A DNA stretch of 20,522 nucleotides from DASUHT01 sp051955775. Lineage in GTDB: Bacteria > Actinomycetota > Thermoleophilia > Gaiellales > JAICJC01. Positions within the stretch are counted from its first letter, which is position 1; the number at the start of each line of letters is the position of its first letter. The notes beneath the pieces are model-generated. The model was not told where the DNA came from. It made no database searches and saw nothing but the letters and a program-made list of their open reading frames with translations. This document shows, piece after piece, positions 7,848-15,175 of the stretch. A program made the position numbers and the translations under genes. Location: contig JBQCGJ010000374.1 in the NCBI GenBank assembly GCA_051955775.1, positions 1-20,522 of the forward strand. Direction: 5' to 3'.

Positions 7848-8092
7848 TGAACGCTGATCCGTGCCGGGACGCCGAGCATCAGATGCAGCCCTACCTCGAC
7901 CGTGCGCTGACCGGGGTCGAGGTGGTGACGGTCGAGCGGCACCTGGCGGAATGCCCGTACTGCAACGCGCGCTACGTGTTCGAGCGGCGGCTGCGCGACC
8001 AGGTCAAGGACTGCTGCTGCGGCGAGCCGGTCCCGGTCGGATTCGTCGACCGGCTGCGGGTGCGCTGCTGCGGCGATCACCCCGCGGCATAG
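7847..8092 (+). CDS. RsrA-like zinc-binding anti-sigma factor
   Basis: This small cytosolic anti-sigma factor (81 residues) has the ZAS motif His32-x3-Cys36-x2-Cys39 (HLAECPYC). An N-terminal Cys6 and His11 correspond to the other zinc-site region of RsrA. Such proteins hold the sigma factor until thiol oxidation forms a disulfide and releases zinc. The C-terminus VKDCCCGEPVPVGFVDRL resembles the RsrA tail but has three consecutive cysteines at 56-58, and another pair is at 74-75. The start ATG 7847 overlaps the sigma stop by one base, so the pair is translationally coupled. The last 16 bases overlap the end of the convergent MocA-like gene. The partner being the upstream sigma factor is an inference from operon structure. 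Confidence 0.88.
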   Translation: MNADPCRDAEHQMQPYLDRALTGVEVVTVERHLAECPYCNARYVFERRLRDQVKDCCCGEPVPVGFVDRLRVRCCGDHPAA

Positions 8093-8616
8093 TCGACATC
8101 GCCGGGTGGATCCAGGTCGCGGCAGTCGACCAGCTCGGCCGGCAGTGAGCGGCCGGGCGCTTCGCCGCTAAGCGGAAGCTCATCCCACACCGCCCGCGGC
8201 AGCAGCACCGGATGCGACCGGCCGTTGCCGTAGTCGGCCGCCAGCACGGCCTGCGGCCGCCCGCCGGCCGCCCGCGCCACGCGCACCAGCGCCGCGGGCT
8301 GGAGCCCGGGCCCGTCGCCCAGCACGACCAGGGCCGCGGCGACCGTGGGGCCGAGCGCGGTCAGGCCGCAGTGAAGCGACGCCGCCTGGCCCGCCGCCCA
8401 GCCGGCGCACACCACCGGCCGGCACCCGTGCAGGTCGATCGCCGCCAGCACCTGCTCCGCGTGGGCGCCGAGCACGACCACCCGCTCAGCGGCCGGCGCC
8501 TTCTCCACTGCGGCCAGCACCCGCTCCAGCATCGGCCGGCCGGATACGTCGTGCAGCTGCTTGGGCCCGCCGTATCGGCGGCCGGCGCCGCCGGCCAGCA
8601 CGATCGTGGCGATCAC
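8077..8616 (-). CDS. MobA/MocA-like nucleotidyltransferase
   Basis: This is a nucleotidyltransferase of the MobA/MocA superfamily, 179 residues. The nucleotide-binding loop LAGGAGRRYGGPKQL is at 7-21. The metal-binding Asp101 is in VVLGDGPG, where many relatives have GDMP. SHPVLLPR at 134-141 matches the GHPVLFPR block typical of MocA, which transfers CMP to molybdopterin. No molybdenum cofactor or molybdoenzyme gene is nearby, so the substrate is unresolved; other members activate sugars or other phosphate compounds. The start is GTG 8616, overlapping the amidohydrolase stop as GTGA. The 3' end overlaps the anti-sigma gene by 16 bases. Confidence 0.82.
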   Translation of the reverse strand: MIATIVLAGGAGRRYGGPKQLHDVSGRPMLERVLAAVEKAPAAERVVVLGAHAEQVLAAIDLHGCRPVVCAGWAAGQAASLHCGLTALGPTVAAALVVLGDGPGLQPAALVRVARAAGGRPQAVLAADYGNGRSHPVLLPRAVWDELPLSGEAPGRSLPAELVDCRDLDPPGDVDYAAG

Positions 8617-9755
8617 GCCGTATGCAGCAGGGTGAGCGCGATCTGCAGCAGCCGGAAGGCCGCCCGCGTGTACGGCGTGATCTCCTCCACCGTCTCGTGG
8701 GCCACCCCGGCAGCCCACACCACCCCGGCGGTCTCGATCAGCTCGGCCACGTCGGCCAGCTCAGGGCTGGCCTCGGCGTCGCACGCCCGCACCGCCAGGC
8801 CGATCGCCCCCGGCATGTCCGGCTGGCGCATCCACAGCAGGGCGGTGGTGGTCATCAGGTAGTCGCTGATCCGCATCCGCTGCATGGACATCTGCTCGGT
8901 GGTGTCGATCAGCGGCGGCGACAGCGTCGGCGCGGGCTCTCCGCGTGAGACCCGCTCGGCGTTGTCCCAGTACACCGCCCGCACGTGATCCACCGATGCG
9001 CCCGCGTGGCGCAGGACGTGCGCGACCTGGAAGATGCTCGTCTCGGCCATCCCGTACGGCACGTCGCTGGCCCACACGATCTGCTCGGGGGCGGCCGTGG
9101 CCAGCAGCATGCGCAGGTCGTTGACGCCCCATACCGAGGTGTCGTAGGTCACGTTGGGGTGGGCGCGCAGCGTGCGGCCGATGTGCTGCAGGTCGGCGAT
9201 CGCGGCGTGGGCCAGGATCAGCTGGGCGTGTGGATGCCGCTCGACCAGGTGCTGGAGGTCGTCGGCGATCGGCGGCAGGCCGCGGCCGGCGTGGATCAGG
9301 ATCGGCACCCGGCGCTCGGCCGCCAGCGCAAACACCGGATTCAGCGCCCGCTCGCCGAAGGTGAACCGCTGCGCGCGGGGGTGCAGCTTGATGCCGCGCG
9401 CGCCGCGGTCCAGACAGCGGGTGGCCTCGCCGATCGGGTCGTCGGTGAGGTCGAGCCGGCAGAACGGCACCAGCCGGTCGGGCTGGTGGGAGCACCACTC
9501 CAGCACGCGGTCGTTGGGCACCCGGTAGGCGGGCACCCGCTCGGGGTCGTTCAGCGGGAACGTGAACACACGCTGCACACCGGCCGCGTCCATGCCGGCC
9601 AGGAGCTGGTCGGGGGACAGCGTGAAGCCGTCCTCGTCGACGCCGACGTGGGTGTGCGAGTCCCAGATCCGGATGTCGGCGGGCAGCAGCCGCCAGCCAT
9701 CGGCCACGTGCCGTTCGAACAGCGCCTGGTATCGCGCGAGGGGGTCGGTGGTCAC
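8613..9755 (-). CDS. Amidohydrolase-2 family metal-dependent hydrolase
   Basis: This is a TIM-barrel metal-dependent hydrolase or decarboxylase of the amidohydrolase_2 family, 380 residues. The sequential ligands are visible: His34-x-His36 (DSHTHVG) after strand 1, GIKLHP (121-125) at the lysine strand, His155 (LIHAG), His183 (LAHA) and Asp231 (ASDVPYG). The barrel ends near residue 270. A further 110 residues or so follow, largely helical, without a motif I recognise. The start is GTG 9755. There is no Shine-Dalgarno; TAGGTT lies 8 bp upstream on the minus strand, suggesting a leaderless mRNA. It is translationally coupled to the MocA-like gene. The substrate is unknown. Confidence 0.82.
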   Translation of the reverse strand: MTTDPLARYQALFERHVADGWRLLPADIRIWDSHTHVGVDEDGFTLSPDQLLAGMDAAGVQRVFTFPLNDPERVPAYRVPNDRVLEWCSHQPDRLVPFCRLDLTDDPIGEATRCLDRGARGIKLHPRAQRFTFGERALNPVFALAAERRVPILIHAGRGLPPIADDLQHLVERHPHAQLILAHAAIADLQHIGRTLRAHPNVTYDTSVWGVNDLRMLLATAAPEQIVWASDVPYGMAETSIFQVAHVLRHAGASVDHVRAVYWDNAERVSRGEPAPTLSPPLIDTTEQMSMQRMRISDYLMTTTALLWMRQPDMPGAIGLAVRACDAEASPELADVAELIETAGVVWAAGVAHETVEEITPYTRAAFRLLQIALTLLHTA

Positions 9756-9763
9756 GGCCGGAA

Positions 9764-9799
9764 AACCTACCAGCAGGGCCGCTGTCGATCAGCTAGGTT
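9764..9799. promoter_or_regulatory. Mirror-image divergent promoters with TAGGTT -10 elements
   Basis: The 50-bp gap between two divergent GTG starts holds an identical hexamer facing each gene. Minus-strand TAGGTT (9764-9769) is 8 bp before GTG 9755, and plus-strand TAGGTT (9794-9799) is 6 bp before GTG 9806. Together they form a 6-bp inverted repeat. Neither gene has a Shine-Dalgarno, so both mRNAs are probably leaderless. Confidence 0.55.
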
Positions 9800-9805
9800 G
9801 CGCCG

Positions 9806-10951
9806 GTGGCTCCCAGCGTCCTGATGCACGCGGACTCGATGCGCGATCCCGACCTGTACGCGGCCACCGGGGTGGCGATCGTCGACCCGTTCACCTACCT
9901 CGAGCACGACGGCCGCCGGATCATCCTCACCAGCACGCTGGAGGCCGACGGCGCCCGCCGCAACTCGAAGGCCACCGACGTCCTGACCACCGGCGAGCTC
10001 GGTATGCGCGACCTGATCCGAAGCGGCGTGCCGTGGAACGAAGCAGAGCTCGAGATGATCGGCAGGCTGCTCGAACGCGAGCACGTGCAGTCGGTCACCG
10101 TGCCGCCCCGGTTTCCGCTGGAGGCGGGGGACTTCCTGCGCTCGCGCGGCGTCCAGGTGAACGTGGACGCCCAGCTTTTCTGGGATCGCCGCCGGCACAA
10201 GGATGAGCGGGAGCTGCAGGGCATCCGGGCCGCGCAGCGGGCCGCCGAGGCCGCCATGCGGACGATCCGCGAGCTGCTCGGGTCGTCGTCCCCTGGGCCG
10301 GACGGGCTGGTCTTGGAGGGCGAGACGCTGACCTGTGAGCGCGTGCGGGCGGCCGTCATCGAGACCCTGCGCCGGCACGGCTGCGGCGGCGAGCCGCCGA
10401 TCACCGCGGCGGGCCCGCAGAACGCCAACGTGCACGAGCTGGGTACCGGCCCGGTGCGACCGGGCGAATCGCTGGTTGCGGACATCTTCCCGCTGCACCT
10501 GGAGAGCCGCTATTTCGCGGACATGACGCGCACGTTTTGCTTTGGGCCGGCGCCGGACTGGCTGGCTCACATGCACGCGACAGTGCTGGAGGCCCTCAAG
10601 CGGTCGACCGAGGCGATCGTGCCGGGAGCGGCCGGGGTGGACGTGTTCGGCGTCGCCTGCGACGTGATCGAGGCGGCGGGCTACCGCACCGAGCGCTCGT
10701 CGCCGGGTGAGGAGCTGGACGAGGACTTCTTCCACGGCCTCGGCCACGGCGTGGGGGTGGAGGTGCACGAGCTGCCGCACATGGGGCTGGGCACCAAGCA
10801 CGTGCTCGAGCCGGGCGACGTGGTCACCAATGAGCCGGGTCTGTACCGCAAGGCCACCGGGGGTGTGCGGCTGGAGGACCTGCTGCTGGTGACTGCCGAC
10901 GGCCACGAGGTGCTGACCGACTTCGACTACGAGCTCGAGGTGATCCCCTAG
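9806..10951 (+). CDS. M24-family metallopeptidase (Xaa-Pro aminopeptidase-like)
   Basis: This is a pita-bread-fold dinuclear metallopeptidase of family M24, 381 residues. The N-terminal creatinase-like domain covers about 1-130 and the catalytic domain about 135-381. All five metal ligands are identifiable: Asp226 (VADIFP), Asp239 (FADMTRTF), His314 (GLGHGVG), Glu343 (TNEPGLY) and Glu357 (VRLEDL), with auxiliary His210 in VHELGTG. Full ligand conservation predicts an active enzyme, most likely removing N-terminal residues before proline. The start is GTG 9806, 6 bp after a TAGGTT hexamer and without a Shine-Dalgarno. It converges on the GST-like gene with one base between the stops. Confidence 0.88.
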   Translation: MAPSVLMHADSMRDPDLYAATGVAIVDPFTYLEHDGRRIILTSTLEADGARRNSKATDVLTTGELGMRDLIRSGVPWNEAELEMIGRLLEREHVQSVTVPPRFPLEAGDFLRSRGVQVNVDAQLFWDRRRHKDERELQGIRAAQRAAEAAMRTIRELLGSSSPGPDGLVLEGETLTCERVRAAVIETLRRHGCGGEPPITAAGPQNANVHELGTGPVRPGESLVADIFPLHLESRYFADMTRTFCFGPAPDWLAHMHATVLEALKRSTEAIVPGAAGVDVFGVACDVIEAAGYRTERSSPGEELDEDFFHGLGHGVGVEVHELPHMGLGTKHVLEPGDVVTNEPGLYRKATGGVRLEDLLLVTADGHEVLTDFDYELEVIP

Positions 10952-10952
10952 C

Positions 10953-11597
10953 TCAGACCGGCGCCACCGCGCGGGCCGGGATGCGCGGGCGCTGGTCGAC
11001 GCGTTCCAGCCATTCCGCCAACCGGGGATGTGCGGCGTCCAGCGCAAGGTGCTCGGCAAGCACCCGGTGGAACAGCTCGTCGTCCGCGGGATCGATACCG
11101 CGGCCGTACTTGAGGAACGGGAAGGCGCAGCAGTCGGCGGCCGAGAAGTCGTCGCCCATCAGATGGTCGCGCCCGCTCAGCAGATCCTCGAACAGGTCGA
11201 GCGACGAGCGCATCTCGGCGGCCAGCGCCAGCACCCGGCCCTCGTCCGGCTGCGGCTGGGACAGCTCCGCCTCGATCTCGTTCGGCGGCCGCTTCCACAC
11301 GCGGTTGAACCAGTCGATGAACACCCGCACACGCGCCCTGTCCGACGCCTCGGCGGGGAACAGGGGCGGGGTCGGAAACCGCCGCTCCAGGTGCTCGATG
11401 ATCTCGCTGGAGTCGATCACGATCCATCCGTCGTCGTCCAGCACCGGCACCAGCGGCTGGCCGCTGATCTCCACAGCCGCGCTGCGGTCGCCCACGTCGA
11501 GCATCACCAGGTCGGCCTCCACCCCCTTGTGCCCGAGGGCCAGCGCGACCCGCTCCACGTTCGTGGACAGCGGGACCGCATACAGCCGAAGGCCCAT
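10953..11597 (-). CDS. Glutathione S-transferase-like protein
   Basis: This is a GST-fold protein of 214 residues. The thioredoxin-like domain (about 1-78) has PLSTNVERVALAL, with Ser11 at the usual catalytic position. The PLVPVL segment carries the cis-proline, and IDSSEIIEHLE is the glutathione gamma-glutamyl-binding motif. The C-terminal helical domain (about 90-205) includes the family cap motif region MGDDFSAADCCAFPFL. Most actinobacteria make mycothiol instead of glutathione, so the actual thiol partner is uncertain. The start ATG 11597 overlaps the M16 peptidase stop by one base (TGATG), and the two form one operon. Confidence 0.85.
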   Translation of the reverse strand: MGLRLYAVPLSTNVERVALALGHKGVEADLVMLDVGDRSAAVEISGQPLVPVLDDDGWIVIDSSEIIEHLERRFPTPPLFPAEASDRARVRVFIDWFNRVWKRPPNEIEAELSQPQPDEGRVLALAAEMRSSLDLFEDLLSGRDHLMGDDFSAADCCAFPFLKYGRGIDPADDELFHRVLAEHLALDAAHPRLAEWLERVDQRPRIPARAVAPV

Positions 11598-12859
11598 CAG
11601 GCGGCGAGCAGCTCCAGGAACCGGGCCTCGTCGTCGAACGGCCCCACCGCACCCAGGTTCAACCCCTCGTTGACCATGATCTCCCGGGCCAGGCGCCGGA
11701 TGTCGGCGGCCGTCACCGCCTCGATCGCGGCCAGCACCTCCTCCGGCTCGGCCGCCCGGCCCTCCAGCACCTCACGCCGCAGGCCGAAGGTGATCAGGCC
11801 GCGGGGATCCTCGAGCTGCAGCACGAGCCTGCCCTTGAGGTAGTTCTTGACCCGCCGCAGCTCGTCCTCAGGCACGTCCTCGGTGGACAGCTTCTTGAAC
11901 TCGCCGACGATGGTCGAGACGGCCAGGTCGATGCGCTCGATGTCGACGCCGGCCTGCGACACCAGCGTACCGGCGTCGTCGTAGGACTGGTGGCTGCAGA
12001 ACACGTAGTAGGCCAGACCGTGCCGTTCGCGCACCTCGATGAACAGCCGGGACGACATGCCGCCGCCGAGAATGGCGGACAGCACCTGCATGACGTACCG
12101 GTCGGGATGCGCGGTCGGCAGTCCGCGGACGCCGACACGGATATGCGCCTGGTCGGAATCGCGGGTCTCCAGGCTGACTCGGGGCTCGATCTGGACGATG
12201 TCGACAGGCTCGGGCACGCCCGTCGGACGATCCCCGAGGTCGCCGAACTGCTGCTCCACCTCGTGGCGGAAGCCGCCGTCGACGGCGCCCGCCGCGCCCA
12301 CCACCATCCGCTTCGGCGTGTACCAGGCCCGCAGGTAGTCGAGGAAGGTCTGGCGGTTGGCTGCGCGGATCGTGTCCTTGGTGCCGAGGATGTCCCAGCC
12401 CAGCGGCTGGTCGCCGAACAGCAGGTGGTCGTACACGCTGTCCACGTGGTCACGCGGGGTGTCCACGTACATGTTCAGCTCCTCGATGATGACGCCCTTC
12501 TCGCGCTCCACCTCGTCGGGCTCGAAGCGCGACGCCCGCAGCTGGTCGGTCAGCACGTCCAGGGCGAGCGCCCGGTGCTCGGCCGCGCACTTGATGTAGT
12601 AGCCGGTGTACTCCTTGCCGGTGAAGGCGTTGAACTCGCCGCCGATGCCGTCGACCTCGGCCGAGATGTCCTTGGCGGTGGGCCGCTTCTCGGTGCCCTT
12701 GAAGAACATGTGCTCGGAGAAGTGGGCAATACCGTTGGTGGGCTTGGTCTCGTACCTGCTGCCGGCTGCCACCATCACCATCACGGCCACCGACTTCGCG
12801 GAGGGCATGGGCGCGGTGAGCACGCGCAGCCCGTTTGGGAGCGTTGTCTTCTCGTACAT
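11597..12859 (-). CDS. M16-family zinc metallopeptidase
   Basis: This is an insulinase/processing-peptidase-like M16 protease, 420 residues, made of two homologous domains. The inverted zinc motif HFSEH is at 46-50 (His46, Glu49, His50). The third zinc ligand, Glu127 in GVIIEELNM, sits 77 residues later, as expected. The GGEFNAFTGKEYTGYY block and the later GGGMSSRLFIEVRERHGLAYYV block (R and Y residues that contact substrate) are intact, so one chain carries both halves of an active protease. There is no signal peptide. The start is ATG 12859, 7 bp after minus-strand TACGAT and without a Shine-Dalgarno. It lies only 20 bp from the divergent dienelactone hydrolase start. Confidence 0.92.
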   Translation of the reverse strand: MYEKTTLPNGLRVLTAPMPSAKSVAVMVMVAAGSRYETKPTNGIAHFSEHMFFKGTEKRPTAKDISAEVDGIGGEFNAFTGKEYTGYYIKCAAEHRALALDVLTDQLRASRFEPDEVEREKGVIIEELNMYVDTPRDHVDSVYDHLLFGDQPLGWDILGTKDTIRAANRQTFLDYLRAWYTPKRMVVGAAGAVDGGFRHEVEQQFGDLGDRPTGVPEPVDIVQIEPRVSLETRDSDQAHIRVGVRGLPTAHPDRYVMQVLSAILGGGMSSRLFIEVRERHGLAYYVFCSHQSYDDAGTLVSQAGVDIERIDLAVSTIVGEFKKLSTEDVPEDELRRVKNYLKGRLVLQLEDPRGLITFGLRREVLEGRAAEPEEVLAAIEAVTAADIRRLAREIMVNEGLNLGAVGPFDDEARFLELLAA

Positions 12860-12865
12860 GCGGGG

Positions 12866-12872
12866 TATCGTA
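12866..12872. promoter_or_regulatory. Superimposed bidirectional -10 elements
   Basis: In the 20-bp gap between divergent starts at 12859 and 12880, minus-strand TACGAT (12867-12872) is 7 bp before ATG 12859. Plus-strand TATCGT (12866-12871) is 8 bp before GTG 12880. They share five base pairs, because TATCGTA is nearly symmetric. A plus-strand -35 candidate TTGTCT (12844-12849) has a 16-bp spacer; no clear minus-strand -35 was found. Confidence 0.55.
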
Positions 12873-12879
12873 GTCAGCC

Positions 12880-13650
12880 GTGAGCGCCCAGCACGTGGAA
12901 ATGGAGCGCGTCGACGTGGAGGCCGCGGCGGGCGTCGCCGACGCCCTGTTCGCCCATCCGCGGGACGGCGGGCCGTTCCCCGGGGTGCTGCTGTACATGG
13001 ATGCGTACGGCATCCGCACGGCGCTCGGTGAGCATGCCCGGCGGCTGGCCGGCCACGGGTACAGCGTGCTCGTGCCCAACGTGCTCTACCGCGACGGGCG
13101 CTCGCCGGTGCTGGAGAACATCGAGCAGCGGCTCCAGGATCCCGACCGGGGGTCGCTGTTCGAGGAGCTGATGCCCAAGCTGCGGAAGCTGACGCCGGAC
13201 GTGGCGAACGCCGATTCCCGGGCGTGGCTGAGCTATCTGCGCAGCCGGCCGGAGGTGCGCAGCGGACCGCTCGGCACCGTCGGCTACTGCATGGGCGGGC
13301 GGCTGAGCATCCGCACGGCCGGCGAGTTCCCCGATGACGTCGGCGCGGCGGCCAGCTTCCACGGAGGCAACATGGCCACCGACGGCGACGACAGCCCACA
13401 TCTGGCGGCGGTGAAGGCGCGTGCGGAGATGTACATCGGCCACGCCGACAACGATCGCTCGATGCCGCCTGAGCAGATGGCCCGCCTGACCCAGGCGCTG
13501 GCCGAGGCACACGTGCGCCACACCGCGGAGCTGTACGTGGGCGCGGTGCACGGTTGGACGCAGACCGACACGCCCGCCTACGACGAGCCGTCCACCGAGC
13601 GGCACTGGGCGCGGCTGCTCGACCTCTACGGGCGGGTGCTGGCGCCGTAG
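12880..13650 (+). CDS. Dienelactone hydrolase-family protein
   Basis: This is an alpha/beta-hydrolase of the dienelactone hydrolase family, 256 residues. The nucleophile is Cys137 in the elbow GYCMGG. The acid is Asp190 or Asp192 in GHADND, and the base is His224 in GAVHGW, so the Cys-His-Asp triad of the family is complete. The true substrate may not be dienelactone, as most family members outside chlorocatechol operons hydrolyse other lactones or esters. There is no signal peptide. The start is GTG 12880, with no Shine-Dalgarno and a TATCGT hexamer 8 bp upstream. It converges on the ECF42 sigma gene, whose end it overlaps by 25 bases. Confidence 0.88.
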   Translation: MSAQHVEMERVDVEAAAGVADALFAHPRDGGPFPGVLLYMDAYGIRTALGEHARRLAGHGYSVLVPNVLYRDGRSPVLENIEQRLQDPDRGSLFEELMPKLRKLTPDVANADSRAWLSYLRSRPEVRSGPLGTVGYCMGGRLSIRTAGEFPDDVGAAASFHGGNMATDGDDSPHLAAVKARAEMYIGHADNDRSMPPEQMARLTQALAEAHVRHTAELYVGAVHGWTQTDTPAYDEPSTERHWARLLDLYGRVLAP

Positions 13651-14819
13651 GGCGCCAGTTCGGCGAGCTTCCGCTCCAGCAGCCGGCGCTCGGCGTCGTC
13701 GGCCACCAGCTCCAGCGCGCGGCCGTACGCCAGCCGGGCATCGTCGGTACGACCCAGCCGCTGCAGCAGCTCCGCCCGGGTGGCGTGCAGGTAGCGGTAG
13801 TCGCCGAGATCAAGCCGCTCGACGATTGCCAGCCCCGCGGCGGGGCCGTCGGCCTCCGCCACCGCCACCGCCCTGCTGAGCTCGACCACCGGTGAGCCGG
13901 TGAGTCGCGAGAGCTCGCCGTACAGGGCGGCGATCTGCGGCCAGTCGCGAGGCTGGTCGGCGTGCAACGAGGCGATCGCCGCCTGCACCACGTACGGACC
14001 GCGGCCGTGCAGGGCGAGGGCTCTGTCCAGGGCGGCCCGGCCGGCGGCGATCTGCGCGGCGTCCCACAGAGCGGGGTCCTGGTCGTCCAGCAGTACCAGC
14101 TCACCGTCCCGAAACCGGGCTTCGCGGCGCGCATCGTGCAGGAGCATCATCGCCATCAGACCGTGCACCTCGGGCTCGTCGGGCATCAGCTCGGCCAGCG
14201 CACGGCCGAGCCGCAGCGCTTCACCCGTGAGGTCACCGCGGCCCGCATACCCCTCGTTGAAGATCAGGTACACCACCGCCAGCACGGCGGCCAGGCGATC
14301 CGGCAGCAGGTGCTCAGGTGGCACGCGAAAGGGGATCCCGGCGGTGGCGATCTTGCGCTTCGCCCGCACCAGGCGCTGGGCCATGGTCTGTTCGGGGACA
14401 AGGAACGCGCGGCCGATCTCGGCGGTGGTCAGACCGCCGAGTGTGCGCAGCGTGAGGGCGACCTGGGCGTCCGTGGACAGCGCCGGATGACAGCAGGTGA
14501 ACACGAGCTCCAGCCGCTCGTCGGGAAATGTGGCGTCTTCCACCGGGTCCTCCGCGGTCAGCGGGACGTCGAGCAGGCGGGTCTTGACGGCCAGTGTGCG
14601 GTCGCGGCGGATGCGGTCGATCGCCCGGTTGCGAGCCGTGGCGATCAGCCATGCGCCCGGGTTGGCCGGGGTGCCGTCAGCCGGCCAGCGCTCCGCGGCG
14701 ATCGCGAACGCCTCCTGGGCGGCTTCCTCGGCGAGGTCGAAGTCGCCGAGGAAGCCGATCAGGGCAGCGAGCACGCGTCCCCACTGGTCGCGGAAGACCT
14801 GCTCGAGGATGGCTACCAG
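13626..14819 (-). CDS. ECF42-type sigma factor with C-terminal TPR-like extension
   Basis: This is a large ECF sigma factor. Region 2 has DFDLAEEAAQEAFAIAAERWP and NPGAWLIATARNRAIDRIRRD. Region 4 has LTTAEIGRAFLVPEQTMAQRLVRAKRKI. A C-terminal extension of about 200 residues (FNEGYAG, LAELMPDEPEVHGLMAMMLLHDAR and helical repeats, ending with LERKLAEL) is typical of group ECF42, whose activity depends on it. The DGPF-protein neighbour is the hallmark partner of this group. The start is unclear. Homology begins near ILEQVFRDQWGRV, but no ATG, GTG or TTG precedes it in frame after the DGPF region. I mark CTG 14819 (397 aa), next to the DGPF stop; the first ordinary start, GTG 14774 (382 aa), cuts the first helix. 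Confidence 0.85.
   Translation of the reverse strand: MVAILEQVFRDQWGRVLAALIGFLGDFDLAEEAAQEAFAIAAERWPADGTPANPGAWLIATARNRAIDRIRRDRTLAVKTRLLDVPLTAEDPVEDATFPDERLELVFTCCHPALSTDAQVALTLRTLGGLTTAEIGRAFLVPEQTMAQRLVRAKRKIATAGIPFRVPPEHLLPDRLAAVLAVVYLIFNEGYAGRGDLTGEALRLGRALAELMPDEPEVHGLMAMMLLHDARREARFRDGELVLLDDQDPALWDAAQIAAGRAALDRALALHGRGPYVVQAAIASLHADQPRDWPQIAALYGELSRLTGSPVVELSRAVAVAEADGPAAGLAIVERLDLGDYRYLHATRAELLQRLGRTDDARLAYGRALELVADDAERRLLERKLAELAPYGASTRP
13639..13658. terminator. Hairpin at the stop of the dienelactone hydrolase gene
   Basis: CTGGCGCC (13639-13646) and GGCGCCAG (13651-13658) form a perfect 8-bp stem around GTAG, which contains the TAG stop. It lies where two convergent genes overlap. 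There is no U-tract on either strand, so efficiency as an intrinsic terminator is doubtful. Confidence 0.45.
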
Positions 14820-15175
14820 CTCTCCACGATGGGCCGCACCTCGATCGCCCCGCCCATGCTCGCGGCCGGGATGGTGGCCGCCACCTCGATGGCGGAGTCG
14901 AGGTCGTCGGCCTCGAAGAACAGATATCCGCCGACGGCCTCCTTGAGCTCCACGAACGGCCCGTCGGTGGTCAGCGTCCTGCCGGTCTCGACCCGTACGG
15001 TGGTCGCCGTCTCGGGCTCGGCCAACTGCATGCCGGGGGTGACGCCCGCGGTCTCGTTGAGCGCCTTGTAGGCGGCGAACACCTTTCCCTGTTCCTCCTG
15101 CGAGAGCCGTCCCCACGCCTCGGGGTCGCGCGGTGTCGGGGTCGTGCCCTGGTGGATCAGCAGCATGTACTTCAC
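14813..15175 (-). CDS. DGPF-domain (YCII-related) protein
   Basis: This is a small YCII/DGPF-domain protein of 120 residues with the signature TDGPF at 70-74, an N-terminal strand KYMLLIHQG and a GGYLFFEADDLDSAIEVA block. It is a ferredoxin-like fold with an unknown biochemical role. It is typically encoded beside ECF42 sigma factors, where it is thought not to be a classical anti-sigma factor. The start is GTG 15175, overlapping the TetR stop as GTGA, with a strong GAGGAGG a few bases upstream. An ECF42-type promoter lies about 30-57 bases upstream, inside the end of tetR, so the gene can be expressed with or without tetR. The stop overlaps the region where the sigma gene must begin. Confidence 0.9.
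   Translation of the reverse strand: MKYMLLIHQGTTPTPRDPEAWGRLSQEEQGKVFAAYKALNETAGVTPGMQLAEPETATTVRVETGRTLTTDGPFVELKEAVGGYLFFEADDLDSAIEVAATIPAASMGGAIEVRPIVESW

Noticed and set aside
8071..8104. Inverted repeat CGGCGAT/ATCGCCG around the convergent overlap
   Set aside because: The stem is only 7 bp with a 20-base loop in GC-rich DNA and no U-tract; it is likely chance.
9783..9788. TGTCGA as a second ECF42 -35 before the M24 peptidase
   Set aside because: No CG[A/T]C lies at the right distance before the start; the hexamer alone recurs inside several coding regions.
12860..14134. Upstream extension of the M16 peptidase frame
   Set aside because: It runs antisense to the dienelactone hydrolase gene and has no homology. 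The M16 family begins at MYEKTTLPNG, at ATG 12859.
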